Shown piece by piece: positions 54,036 through 64,000 of a stretch of DNA of 64,000 nucleotides. The number at the start of each line of letters is the position of its first letter. Position 1 is the first letter of the stretch. The notes below the pieces were generated by a model, which was not told where the DNA came from, ran no database searches, and saw nothing but the letters and a program-made list of their open reading frames with translations. A program made the position numbers and the translations under genes. The stretch is from positions 7,963,573 to 8,027,572 of the forward strand of contig OX442415.1 in the NCBI GenBank assembly GCA_949361645.1, given 5' to 3'. Origin of the DNA: Spongilla lacustris. Taxonomy: Eukaryota > Porifera > Demospongiae > Spongillida > Spongillidae.

Positions 54036-55032
54036 CGAGGGGGGGGCAAAAAAAAAAGTTATAGACACCATCCCAAAAATTCTTAAAACCAAGGGCCAGG
54101 TCAACCCCCCCCCCCCCCTCCGCCTTCGACCACGCCCATTTCCGACCACGCCCCTTAAAATAATTACGTAATTGACAATTGACCACACCTACAATTAAGA
54201 TAATTAAGATTACAAATTGAAAGCAGGCTTCGTTGCAGATTGCTGTTGTAGGTGTTGTCACTTCGTCGCTTGCAGCTGGAGACGCTGTTTCACTTGTACC
54301 ATAGAATTTCGCGATACTCAGTCTCTCGTGCCATGACGTAATGCACAGGCTGTAGGCCTATCGAATATTACAATCCCTGCCCATCAATTAAGGTTTGCGG
54401 TACTCCAACAAGATTTTGAAGAACGGCACGCATTATCGTTCATGATTTGGTAAAGTACTCGTTTAAACAATAGCAGGCGGGGCATGCTCGCGTGAGGCGT
54501 GAGTCGGCGTGACCTCATGCATGTTACTTAGTACCAGGTGTATCCGTGCCTTACTTAGTAGCGTTAGTATAGTTTTTATCTTTACATTGCTTTGCGACGC
54601 TTCAATTGTTGCACTATTGGGTAGTGAATTGGTATGAAGGCCACGCCCACGAATTGTGTCTCAGTCACGTGATAATATGCTTTCCACAATGAAATAGCTT
54701 ACAATCGCACTAGATAGGCAGTTAAGCCCTATCTTTGCACGAATTGGACACCCATGAACACTACAAACAATATGATTCCATCATTATGTTGCTGTAGTGC
54801 GAGCTAAAGTGCAAAAAAAAAATTAAGAAAAGGGATGAATTTTTTTTTTTTAATTTTTTTTGGCCAAGACCTCCCCCCCTCCCCCTAACTTTGATACCTC
54901 ATAACTTTTTTTCCTAGACCCCCCTGAAAAAAATAATAGCATATTCGTGATGCTCTCAATGAGTTCTTCAAAGTTGGGGGATGGTGTCTTTCACTTTGTT
55001 TTTTGCCCCCCCCCCCCCCCCCCCCCCCCTCG
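54036..55032. mobile_element. Non-autonomous TIR element, 8-bp target duplication
   Basis: 997 bp between two copies of ATATACAC (54028-54035 and 55033-55040). Ends CGAGGGGGG...GCAAAAAA and the complement ...CCCCCTCG pair over about 40 bp, including AGACACCATCCC. An 8-bp duplication fits the hAT superfamily. No ORF of note. Long C and A/T homopolymers near both ends. Confidence 0.75.
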
Positions 55033-55164
55033 ATATACACCAAAAATAAACTTAATAAATGCACAAATCACATGCATATATTTGCATGCCGCATGCGTAA
55101 TATGAAGGCAAGATGTAATGAGGATTGGAAAGTTGTGCACTTTAGATACAACTTCAATTGGATA

Positions 55165-55325
55165 TCATATAATGTTAAACAACCGGACGGGCGGTTGATC
55201 AACAGGACAATTTTGCCTGTCCCGTTAAACAACCGGACAGCCGGTTATTCAACCGTCCGATAACTTACCACTATTATGCATCCGGTCAGCCGGTTGATCA
55301 TCGGGATAACGGGTTGATCAACCGG
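55165..55325. repeat. Cluster of GGTTGATCAACCGG palindromes
   Basis: At least six partial copies of the palindrome-like words AACCGGAC, CCGGTTGATCA and GGTTGATCAACCGGAT within 160 bp. Function unknown. Confidence 0.6.
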
Positions 55326-55472
55326 ATAAATTAACCATCCGTGTGTAAAATATACATTACGAAAGACTATTGTAGTACGAGCAGTGGCTTACAACGCAAC
55401 GCGGACGGTTTGCCCGTATTACAGAGTTGTCCAGGTAATTTAATATAAAATTTACGCTCTGATTCATGTACT

Positions 55473-56330
55473 CATAGATATTATACGGAAGGGATTGGAA
55501 ACGGATCACGTGCTGCAATAAATTGCATTATCCTAGCTTCGGGCCGTCAGTGTAGTATTAATCAACACCTTCTTAGTGACCACGTTACTGGAACTTTTTC
55601 GAAGAGCAAAGATATTTGTCTAGTTTTAGGCTTTCTTTGGTGTTATGTGACTTGCTTGAGAGGTATGGATATTGTGTTTCTGACTGTAAATGTATTCAGA
55701 CGCGAGTTTTTCATTAAACCGACGTTCCGTTTGTTAGCGATACCTTTGTGGGCGTACAGGTAACGATAGCGCTAGCTTAGACGCATTGTCTATGTTTGTG
55801 CATTATCGAGGAGATCTTACTAAGACAAATCGACCTCTGTAGGTTTTGTCTCTAATGCACTTAGTACACTAATAAAAAAAAGTCGCCGATAACCATTTGG
55901 ACATGTGTGTGGTTGTGGGTGTACAGCGCGTGCTGAGGCCTATTTTCCCATTATTTTATTCCTTTTTCTGGTTGTGTACTGATTACATAAACGAACTGGT
56001 GTGTGGACAACTTACTTCCAAACTAAGTACTCATTTTTTTTCTCGTTGGAACTCAGGTGTGAATGGGAGGTCACCGTCGATTCACGATTGTGACTCTCCA
56101 GTACGAAGAATTACGAATGGAAAACTTGATGTACAGCGTCCATTAGGATGTTCTTTCCGTCTAGATATAGGAAAGTGCATGTGTTCGACTCTTTGTTTAA
56201 GTATAAAGTTGGTAGTTACCAACAACAGTTACAGCATCGCAATCCATTGATTCCGCCATTTTATTTCCTACTACATTGATGGAACCTGTTGAAACGTCCC
56301 GTTTCCAATCCCTTCCGTATAATATCTATG
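55473..56330. mobile_element. TIR element of 858 bp with 7-8-bp target duplication
   Basis: Inverted ends CATAGATATTATACGGAAGG (continuing GATTGGAAACGG) match perfectly over 32 bp. Direct ATGTACT (or ATGTACTC) flanks lie at 55466-55472 and 56331-56337. Interior ORFs are short and unrecognised, so it is non-autonomous. Confidence 0.75.
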
Positions 56331-56337
56331 ATGTACT

Positions 56338-56618
56338 CGATTGTTATTGGTCTCGTACCCAGACTTTCACAAGTCGCAGCGGAGAGCCTATAGCCTGCGA
56401 ATAATTAGCTCAATGAATAATTAACTTAACTTAACTTGTGTTTATGTACTGCTTTTATGCTATTTACCAACCTATAAACTAACCTTAAACATAACCTAAC
56501 CTAATTATAAGCCCAACGGCTTCGCTTGAAACGCACCATGCATATACGATCGCGAGTTGCCAATACAGCCGGGTACGACACTTAAGAACAGCCACTTGTC
56601 TTATATAAGGAAATACAA
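56338..56618. other. Flank with half MITE
   Basis: GGTCTCGTACCCAGACTTTC (about 56350) is the outer end of the MITE family seen whole at 62885-63002. The rest is AT-rich and featureless. Confidence 0.45.
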
Positions 56619-57095
56619 TCACAGTGAACTGTGCAGCCATGGTTCAGAACTCTTGAAAATGTGGTCAGGTTCATTACATCTTGATAAGCAGTCCTTCATG
56701 TCACCCTTAGTACAGTTGCTTGCATGGCAAGCCTCCAATAATGCTACCAAATATGAAATGTATTTCCGCTGAGATATCACTTTTTCCTCACCATCACCAG
56801 CATATCTGCAGAAGTAAATGGAGACAAATTATTACATAAAGATGGCCTTACGTGTATAAATTACTCAATTTCATGCCAATAAGCCCAAGACTAATTTCCA
56901 TTAAATGATTAACTATCCTTTCTCTTTCCTCAAGTCCTTGACTTAGAGGTTGCTGGTCTGTCATCAAGAATGGTCAAGTCACCAGGCCAGTTCTTTACAC
57001 AATCAGCAATTAAAGAATTTAAAGTGCTCCCATTGTAATATTTTGCATGGGTAAAATAAGATACAAGCAATTGGTGCCGGCAAGGTTCCAGCTAG
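56619..57095 (-). pseudogene. Unrecognised two-exon coding remnant
   Basis: Exon 1 (about 57095-56852) reads HQLLVSYFTHAKYYNGSTLN and LTILDDRPATSK, then after a one-base frame change LEERERIVNHLMEISLGLIG, to a GTAAGG donor. Exon 2 (56805-56619; acceptor CTGCAG) joins in phase and encodes SYLVALLEACHASNCTKG and a stop. Composition, splice signals and phase say this was coding. The family is unknown to me. The single frameshift suggests decay or an assembly indel. Confidence 0.4.
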
Positions 57096-57879
57096 GCCAC
57101 CTCCTTGCCCCTCTCCTCTGATTGGCTCTGAAGAGCAGGATTGGTCCATACCTATCCAATCATCGGTGATCAACCTTGTAGATAAAATCACAACTTGAAC
57201 ACACACTTGAGGCTACTACATCGAGAGTTACGTTAGTAACTCTCATATAGGATTTGACTCCGATTATGAATGTCATTAAAAAACGGGACCCGCTTATAAC
57301 GGGACTCTTATCAATTGGATAGCTTAGCTCTTTGTCATCGTCGAACAAGCAGTCAAAAACGAGCAGTTTCGCGTTAGTTCGATGTCATAAAACCGCGTGG
57401 TTGTGGAGAACAAAACGTTTGTTTAAACTCGTACCCAGTCCCACCGTATTTCTCGTTGTTCTTCTTCTTGTCTAAGAAATGAAAATCACACCAAAAGCTT
57501 CAGAATTCATTTGCATTCTCGCTTCAGTGGTCAAAATGTATCGAGATTACATTCTATATATCGGTGGTAAGTACACTACATGTACATGTAATTCAATGTG
57601 AACGGTCTGGGCACTACACCTATTAGTGGTAATTAACCTAGTGAAATTGTGGCACGTATCCGGTTTGGGCACTACCACTATTTACTCGAGCCAGAACTAT
57701 TAACCGGTGAGGTCTTCACCAGAACCTCGAGCCTACACTAAACTTATAGAGACAAAGATACAACGAACATTCAGCGACCATGAAGAGTGCAGAACATCGG
57801 GACGATTCCATCGCTTCTCCTTCTGCGAAAAGAATGCGATTCCAAGAACGCACGACCGACAGCCAAACATGATTTTGGT
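57096..57879. other. No gene recognised
   Basis: Contains a short inverted pair near 57220-57245 (GAGAGTTACGTTAGTAACTCTC, a hairpin). Otherwise ordinary AT-rich DNA. Confidence 0.35.
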
Positions 57880-58235
57880 ATAGAGGGGTTGCGTGGATCT
57901 CGTGATGTCATGTGACGAAGCGCGTAGAATAGTATAGCACGTCTATTGAGTAAAACTTGCTGCGTTGTCGGGTGCTCGAAGAGATTGATCGGACATGTAA
58001 AGTTCTTTCCTACCACCCGCCAAGGTATGTAGGGTTCTTTCCTTTACCATCTGCCAATTTTTGGCAAAGTAAAGAACAGCAGGAGTTAGATAGTCGATCG
58101 AGCAATGGTCAACGCCTAAACCCGCTTGCAACACTTTAGATTCATATCTGGCTCGAGCGACCGCTGATAAACTCTGACAATACCAATATTGTCACATGAC
58201 ATTGCGACGTGACGTAGGCCATGCAACCCCTCTAT
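57880..58235. mobile_element. Short TIR element, 356 bp
   Basis: Ends ATAGAGGGGTTGC and GCAACCCCTCTAT are exact inverted partners, with TCATGTGAC also inverted further in. No coding. It abuts the start of the large duplication (58250) and is absent from the partner locus near 29970. No clear target duplication. Confidence 0.6.
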
Positions 58236-58657
58236 CCGCCATTAAGTATGGTTTAATGCGCTCTTCACATCAGAGTTATTATCTTAAATCATTTGAAAAA
58301 AAAATCGCAACATACGTAGCACAACGTTGTATAAATAGTAATTTCAAGCTGTCAAATGGCGATAATTTTCTTAAAGTGTGTGTTTTATGGTAGGAAGAAA
58401 TAGTTATACCATTCCGATTTCCAACATATGACTTATACCTCCACAATTTCGCATGTGAGCCATGTTTTATCATACCGGAAGAAAAAATCACCCTTTACTT
58501 TAATAATTGGATAATAAACGCGTGCCAGAATGACCTCTATCTTACCAGGATCACTGCCAAGATCCAGGTACGAAAAACGGTAGAAAAATATTATATTTAA
58601 ACCTTTGATTGTCTTCATATACGTGTAAGAACGCTCCAGGTTGTACGTGTAGTTATG

Positions 58658-59395
58658 CAGGGAATAATTTACTTTTTAAAAATTGCATAGCAATTTTGCT
58701 CCGCAAAATCGAAATTGATTAGCAATTTGGTTCAGTTGCATCGCAATTCATTCCCGCCGAGACGTGTGATGATTCTTCATTTGAACACAAAGCAGAGCTA
58801 TCCCACGGACACGCCCACGTGCATTTGGATCGCTTTCAGGCGAACGAGTCAAACGACTACTTCCCCGGTTCCCCAGTTCCCCCTTCCCCCTCCCCCGTAT
58901 ATACAAAACGAGGTCACCAGTTTTAATATTTGTAGATTTTGTCCACCCATATTGGCACTGTCGCGCGTACGCGTTCTGGCATATTCATGTGCAGTACGTA
59001 CAAGTACCACGTAAGTTTGAGCGTAAACGTACATTTTAATTAGTAATGATTAGGTAACTTGAAAATTCTATTCATATAAAATTCGACACCCCCCTTCCCG
59101 AAGCCGGCTGTGTATGCTGCGCGCTCATGTCATTCGTACTCGTTAATCGTCACATTAATTGTCGCAATCGCAATGTCACGTGAGTGTGGCTGATACGACG
59201 TGGCGCCAGCTTTCTGAATGGAATTCTTTTGTACCATAAATGCACTCTCTTCGCGTAGCATTTACGCTGAGCAACGTGCCTGCAAACGCGGATAGATTGC
59301 ATCGCAGTTTTCAGCGACAATGTTTTGAAGTTGTTTCGCATCTTATAAAAACTGCTTCGCAAAATGCGATGCGAATCCGGTTAAATTATTCCCTG
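58658..59395. mobile_element. TIR element with 5-bp target duplication and known empty site
   Basis: 738 bp with ends CAGGGAATAATTTA and TAAATTATTCCCTG, flanked by TTATG (58653-58657 and 59396-59400). The unoccupied site is preserved in the duplicate at 30400 as GTAGTTATGGGCTATGCC, proving a precise insertion after the segmental duplication. No ORF with known motifs. The 5-bp duplication and CAGGG start suggest an unusual hAT-like or other cut-and-paste group. Confidence 0.85.
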
Positions 59396-59397
59396 TT

Positions 59398-59898
59398 ATG
59401 GGCTATGCCTACGTTGTGTGCGCAATGCAGCGACTGCTAGGGCGCTTGATAGGTATTGTCTGTACCTTATACTCGATCGCGAATACATGAAAGTTTCATT
59501 TTACACAATTTTAAATCCCACAGTTTCAGTTGAACGAAGATTAGAATCTCTATGTAATTCTAGAAGATTCGTGCAAAAGGAAATTGAAAACAATATTGTG
59601 GTACTAGTGCTACTGCCGCTGGAACGCCACCTGAAAGGTACTCTTAACCTTCTCAGCACCAAAATACAGTGAAGGTTTCATTTTACCAGAAATTTGCTAC
59701 TTTCAGCTGAACAAAGGTTAGAATTTGATATTGTATAATGTTAACACTATTAAAAAAGAAATCCTGCAATGCCTGTAGCAGTGGAAAGTTAAGCTAGCTT
59801 ATTGTGCTTGTTTGACAGACTGCACTCACTTCTTTTTGCTTACAGGAACCCTACACAAGTAACAGCAATTCAGGGCATTGTGGAAGAAATGAAGCAGC
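59398..59898 (+). pseudogene. Truncated copy of the small microexon gene
   Basis: Matches 30402-30917 exon by exon, with the TIR element immediately before (its target duplication includes the ATG). The last exon is cut after GAAATGAAGCAGC by a deletion joined to sequence equivalent to 31812 of copy 1. Confidence 0.55.
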
Positions 59899-60451
59899 AT
59901 TTACTCCTCTCATTGTTTGTATCAACAAACTGATTTTCTTAATTGCAAATTGCAAACCAGCTGTATGCACAACTTCTGAGAAACATATACACTTTAGCTT
60001 GCTCATTGACTTCTCGGAGCAGAGACAGCAGCATTGCTCCTTTGCACTCACTTTACAGTTGGTTATGTGGCTGGTAACATGGCTGATGTCCATTGATCAA
60101 CTTTAATGAAACTAGCTGTTACCGTACTATCTCAGCAGTCCAGAATTGGCCTGAATTACCAGTTAATTACCAGACTACAGCCTCAATTCAGACTGTATAT
60201 CATATCTGTACCGATTCAGACTGATAATGTGTATACGTAGAATGACCACTCATACTAAGGTACCATCTTTTCAAACCCCTAACCACGTGGCCCAATCACG
60301 TGCTATACAAACTATCACATTTGGGAGGGAGCTAAATTCACCATGTTCAAGTGTCAGAAATGTGTATTATACTAACAAGAACATTGAGATAATGCAATAT
60401 GTGACGTGAAAGAATGCTTTTTATTTACATTGTTCAAGAGTGTTAAGTTTC

Positions 60452-62072
60452 TCACACTACAGTGCATCCAACATTACTGCTAACACTCTTACTACCACCT
60501 CTATCACCACCACCAACATCTGCATCACAATTTTGTACATCTCCACTGCCATCCTCAGAAGTCATGTGATCCTGCATATCAGTTATCCCATGCTGAAAAA
60601 TGCATCAAAACAACAGTATCATTGCATAATACACATGCCCTCACCTTTAATAAAATAGCTCCAACCAAGGTTTCAAAAACCTGCAAGAGAATTATAGACA
60701 AATTTATAATTCTTATTTTTAAAGATGTGTATCATATCAGTACCTCATTAACATATTTTACATCATCATGCAGTTTTTGGATTGAGTTCTCTGAAGGGCA
60801 CCTTCAGACTGGAAGCCATCTGCAGTCCTCTCTCTTTACTTACAACCCTCTTTCCAGTTTCTCTGTCAATCCCCACGAGCAATGCAACAGCTTTTGTATC
60901 TGCTATAAACTAAAATCAAAGAAGGTGCTTTATACCACTATCCTTATAGCTTCACGTACGTTGCCTTTTGTATGCATGATTAAACACATGTACCCTTCTT
61001 CTCCTCATCCTCATCCTCCTCCCCCATCTGTGCATCGAAAAGTAGAAGATGCTAGATCACTGTCCAGCACCATATTAACTAGGTGAGATAAATTGGAAGC
61101 TATAAACTTTATCACTAAAAACCTTCATTGACACAAACCTCAATACATGCATAGATCTGATCCTGCAAGCTCATGTAATGCAAAATATCCAAGACACTTT
61201 TTTTTAAATGCACACATACATGTATATCCGCACAATTCAATGCCATGCACAAATGTCTTTATATTTAATTAAATGTGTAACCAAAATACCTGCTCGCAAC
61301 GACGTACAAACTCAGGTACTTGATCTAATGACCACTGCCTTGTGACATCATATACAAACAATAGAGGAAAAGTAAATGTTGATGTTAGTTATAATGCTGA
61401 ACATAATGCAGGGGCGGATTTAGGTGAGGGGAGGGGGGGGGGGGGGTTCCAGGGGCCCCTTTTTCTATATGAAGAATGACATAATGCATGCTGTAATCTA
61501 TGCAGCGTTCTTGTGCATTGTTTTAGCCAAGCGGAGTCTACATGTGTATTGACCGCTTTGTGGAAAAGAATAGTTTACAGATGAGCAATGTGGGTCGATC
61601 TTTGATAGCATTCTGGTACTAACCCATATCATGCACTAGGCGTTGACGTACACTCATTTGAGTGCTTTGACTTTTAAGATTATATAATTTAGCACCAGCT
61701 GGTGTACATAAGTGCTCCAAAAAATTTGCCAGCCTAAACAAAATAAAATGGGGGACATTTTGCCTTAGGGAGGCATGTAGTAGAGTGACAGAAATACGAG
61801 GGTCCGATGGAGAGGGCTTGGGAGGATTGAGCTATGACATCCCACTTTATGAACTTACATCTCTTCCTCTTAATAGTGATTTCAAGTAGCGGTGATCATG
61901 AGCAAAACACATATAATAATTACTGTCCCTGTGTGAAACGAGAATACATATACACCTCATTTCTACTGACACACGTATAGCCCACTGTATGGATGCATTG
62001 CAATTGCTCACCATATTCTTAATCTTATTTTCTTCCCATGTTTCTTTACAGTTTTAGTATCAAAATTAATAC
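60452..62072 (-). pseudogene. Ras-like GTPase, copy 2, broken
   Basis: Minus-strand exons: 62072-62012 (exon 2, intact), about 61362-61290, 60909-60744, 60680-60645 and 60592-60452 (CAAX box CTVV kept). The acceptor AG and first codons of the VYDV exon are deleted. A 4-nt insertion (GCAT) near 60765 shifts the frame into TGA TGA, and the IEKD region is shortened. Exon 1 is not seen before the window end. The intact tail and splice sites elsewhere show it came from a functional gene. Confidence 0.75.
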
Positions 62073-62884
62073 CTGTATTAATAACAAAATGAGAACTCAC
62101 CACTACGCTACATGTACACCAACTACACGTCACGAGCATTTTAAATTTTGCACATGCATGCATGTACGGATGTATAGATTGTAGATTAATCGCTTCTAGA
62201 GACAAACAGTTGAGTTTAGCAGTGTATAATACCAAGAGCACTTGGTCGACCCAACTCCCAGTAAAATATCAGCATGCAGGGAATGTAAAATGCACTTCAT
62301 GTCCCATACCATAGCCCACTTCCAGCTTGCATGGGGCTTGGGCATGCACGATGACACGCACTTTGAAAAGCGACCAAACAAGGGGAGGTAGAGCTATATA
62401 TGTTTTCAACGTTGTGCCTAATAATATCCAAAGATCTGGGTGGAGGAAAGTACATGCAGCTTATAAAAGGGGAGTAGCTGAAGTGGATGTGCAGGCAGCA
62501 ATCTGAAGCAGCTAAAGTTCAATGGCATACAAATAGGCATAGGCGGTGCGCTACCGATGAAATTTAATCAATTTTATATATTAAATCGGCCTGCAGGCAG
62601 CTCAGGCTGACCTGACAGGCCGGGGCTGTCAGGCCGGCCGGTCATAGGTCGGACCCTGGCCTGACTCTCTCCCCTGCTGTGTAGTTACGTATACATACAT
62701 GTAGGCTGAGATCTCTAATAGGAACTTTGGATTAAGCCATTCGAGACCTGTCACGGAAATTTTGGTCCGCCGGACACATTTTCTGGTGACAGGCCGAGTA
62801 TAAGACAGAGATGAACCTTGTTGTAGGCGATCGGTTCGAAAGACCCTCCCCCAAACCGTCACACTTAAACTTTAAGTATATAGG

Positions 62885-63002
62885 TAGTCTCGTACCCAGA
62901 CCCTTATTCCAACAGCTGCGGATGGATTACATCACCGCTACGTGGAAGTAGCGGTGACAATCCATCCGCAGCTGTTGGAATAAGGGTCTGGGTACGAGAC
63001 TA
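62885..63002. mobile_element. Perfectly palindromic MITE, 118 bp
   Basis: TAGTCTCGTACCCAGACCCT at the left is exactly complementary to the right end, and the arms pair over about 55 bp each around a short centre (CGCTACGTGGAAGTAGCG). Half or degraded copies are at 21215-21283, 24430-24505, about 26526-26562 and 56350. It sits just past the end of duplication copy 2. Confidence 0.9.
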
Positions 63003-63211
63003 AGGTTTCGGCGCTACGTGTGCCGTTAAGCGGGCTGCGACCAGTTGCTCGTACGTTCGGTCTTTACGAGCGCTCGGAGCAGGCCAAATGTAATACAGGC
63101 GAGGAAAGCGTCCTTTTTCTGTTCGGCTTCCACCTTATGGAAGAAATGTTCTAGCCGCTCGACGTATTAACTCAACCAGTCTTCCGTTGACGCGTCATAC
63201 TCCCCTGCCAT
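63003..63211 (-). pseudogene. Gypsy gag fragment, broken
   Basis: From an ATG at 63211 the minus strand reads EYDASTEDWLS, a stop, then YVERLEHFFHKVEAEQKKDA and GLLRAL. After a frame change it reads DRTYEQLVAARLTAHVAPKP up to the MITE. This is the usual start of a Ty3/Gypsy Gag. It is unrelated in sequence to the gag at 47076. Confidence 0.65.
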
Positions 63212-63233
63212 CCTTCTTAGCTATCCCATGCAC

Positions 63234-63244
63234 CCTCGTCGCCA
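63234..63244 (-). promoter_or_regulatory. Putative primer-binding site of second Gypsy element
   Basis: On the minus strand, TGGCGACGAGG lies one base after ...CTACA, the likely end of an LTR that would start at 63246 on the plus strand (TGTAGAGTC). The other LTR end was not found. Confidence 0.5.
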
Positions 63245-63539
63245 CTGTAGAGTCTTGATACCTCAGGACGCACTCGGATAGCTCAGATCCAGCTACAGCT
63301 TCGTGTAGGCCTACATCTCTTGTCTGAGCAGCCGGTCGATCGAGGTAAGCCTAACATATCATTCTCATTTCAATACATCGATCTGTCTACTCCACGGTGC
63401 AGAAAACACAGACTCGAAGCTTTTAGTATTCCATGGCATGTACTAGTAGTTACCCCCGGCACGGGCCGGGGTGGCACCTGGCCCACCACGCCCTCTGCTC
63501 GACTCCAGCTTTGGTCCTAGCTAACTGGTCTCTTAACTA

Positions 63540-64000
63540 CTAAATATCTATGGCAACACATAGAAACGCCATTTAAAAATGGCGCCTCATTGCACCAAAA
63601 CTGATTTACTATTTTTAAAAATGGTCCCCAAATTCTTCACGACAACATCCACTTTTTTTCATATATTATATTATTTGGATAGTTGGAGAATTGTTTCAGA
63701 GGGTGGCAAAAGTTCTAACCCCCTCTGCTCATTAGTTATAACTAATGGAATATCTTAATTAGCATGATTTTTTTTCCATTTTCTGTACAAGTCTATGGAA
63801 TATCATATTTTCAGAAATGGTCCCAGAATTTTGGACGATACAAGGTAAAAAATTTGAAATTGCCTACATTTAAACATCATTTAGAGTAGTATTAGTGGGT
63901 GGCAAAAGTTGCAGGTCCGTTAGTTAAGTAAATAATAATCAAGTTAGTAAAAACGCCATACATTCTCTATGGAACGTACCGCGGAATGAAATCCAAAAAT
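63540..64000. other. AT-rich DNA with repeated GGGTGGCAAAAGTT
   Basis: GGGTGGCAAAAGTT occurs at about 63701 and 63897, and AAATGGTCCC at about 63620 and 63815, suggesting a degenerate repeat of about 195 bp. No gene seen. Confidence 0.45.

Larger units (their letters stand above)
58250..62890 (+). repeat. Segmental duplication, copy 2 (partner 29975-39330)
   Basis: Same order and orientation as copy 1, but without the ISL2EU block and with a deletion corresponding to 30920-31812 of copy 1. It ends with the third exon-2 repeat block and the GGTTCGAAAGACCC tail. Confidence 0.9.

Noticed and set aside
56440..56520. Telomere-like AACCTAACCTAA words
   Set aside because: Only two irregular units; no array.

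Overview
This is eukaryotic, animal-type nuclear DNA that is very rich in repeats. Genes are split by short introns (46-73 bp where I could place both splice sites, apart from introns swollen by insertions). Genes start from TATA boxes, the palindromic words ACATGT and TGCATGCA recur everywhere, and most of the DNA is transposon-derived. The mix (a divergent Ras-like GTPase with a CAAX tail, an integrase gene with introns, ISL2EU, hAT, Ty3/Gypsy and LINE pieces, foldback elements) fits an early-branching marine invertebrate, probably a sponge. That taxonomic guess is inference. There is one 200-N scaffold gap (11482-11681).

Layout. 1-900 is the end of a 0.9-kb dispersed element. 2990-10066 is a tandem duplication of about 3.3-3.8 kb; each unit carries a TATA-driven gene for a 116-residue secreted six-cysteine protein. 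10362-10671 is a small two-exon gene for a secreted hevein-like (chitin-binding type 1) protein. 11700-26770 is a giant imperfect palindrome of about 15 kb. Its left arm holds an intact 875-codon gene (DUF7869-like, RNase H-fold transposase-like, two C2H2 fingers); its right arm holds a gutted inverted copy; 35-bp, 48-bp and 24-bp tandem arrays lie between. I regard it as a candidate undescribed foldback transposon. 26900-29000 holds another foldback family.

29975-42053 and 58250-62890 are two copies of one segment. They hold a minus-strand Ras-like GTPase gene and, on the plus strand, a small gene of unknown function with a possible 10-nt microexon. Copy 1 has been enlarged by an ISL2EU DNA transposon (transposase plus SWIM/YqaJ/PHD nuclease gene), a repeated exon-2 block and a LINE tail. 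Copy 2 is broken (lost splice acceptor, frameshift, TIR-element insertion, deletion).

42206-53820 is a graveyard of integrase-type elements: a KRBA2-like tail, an intron-containing HHCC/DDE/GPY-F integrase gene (Ginger1/GIN-like, minus strand), and a divergent Cys-rich/Ulp1/PHD remnant (plus strand). The last is split by a Ty3/Gypsy element with near-identical 162-bp LTRs and a 4-bp target duplication. The Gypsy gag is in turn split by the 0.9-kb element seen at position 1. 54036-63002 carries several short TIR elements with readable target duplications. The window ends in a broken Gypsy gag with its PBS.

Most recognisable coding sequence here serves mobile elements. Host genes I would defend are the two secreted-protein paralogues, the hevein-like gene and, with caveats, GTPase copy 1. 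Single-base frameshifts are frequent and could be decay or assembly indels; sequence alone cannot separate these.
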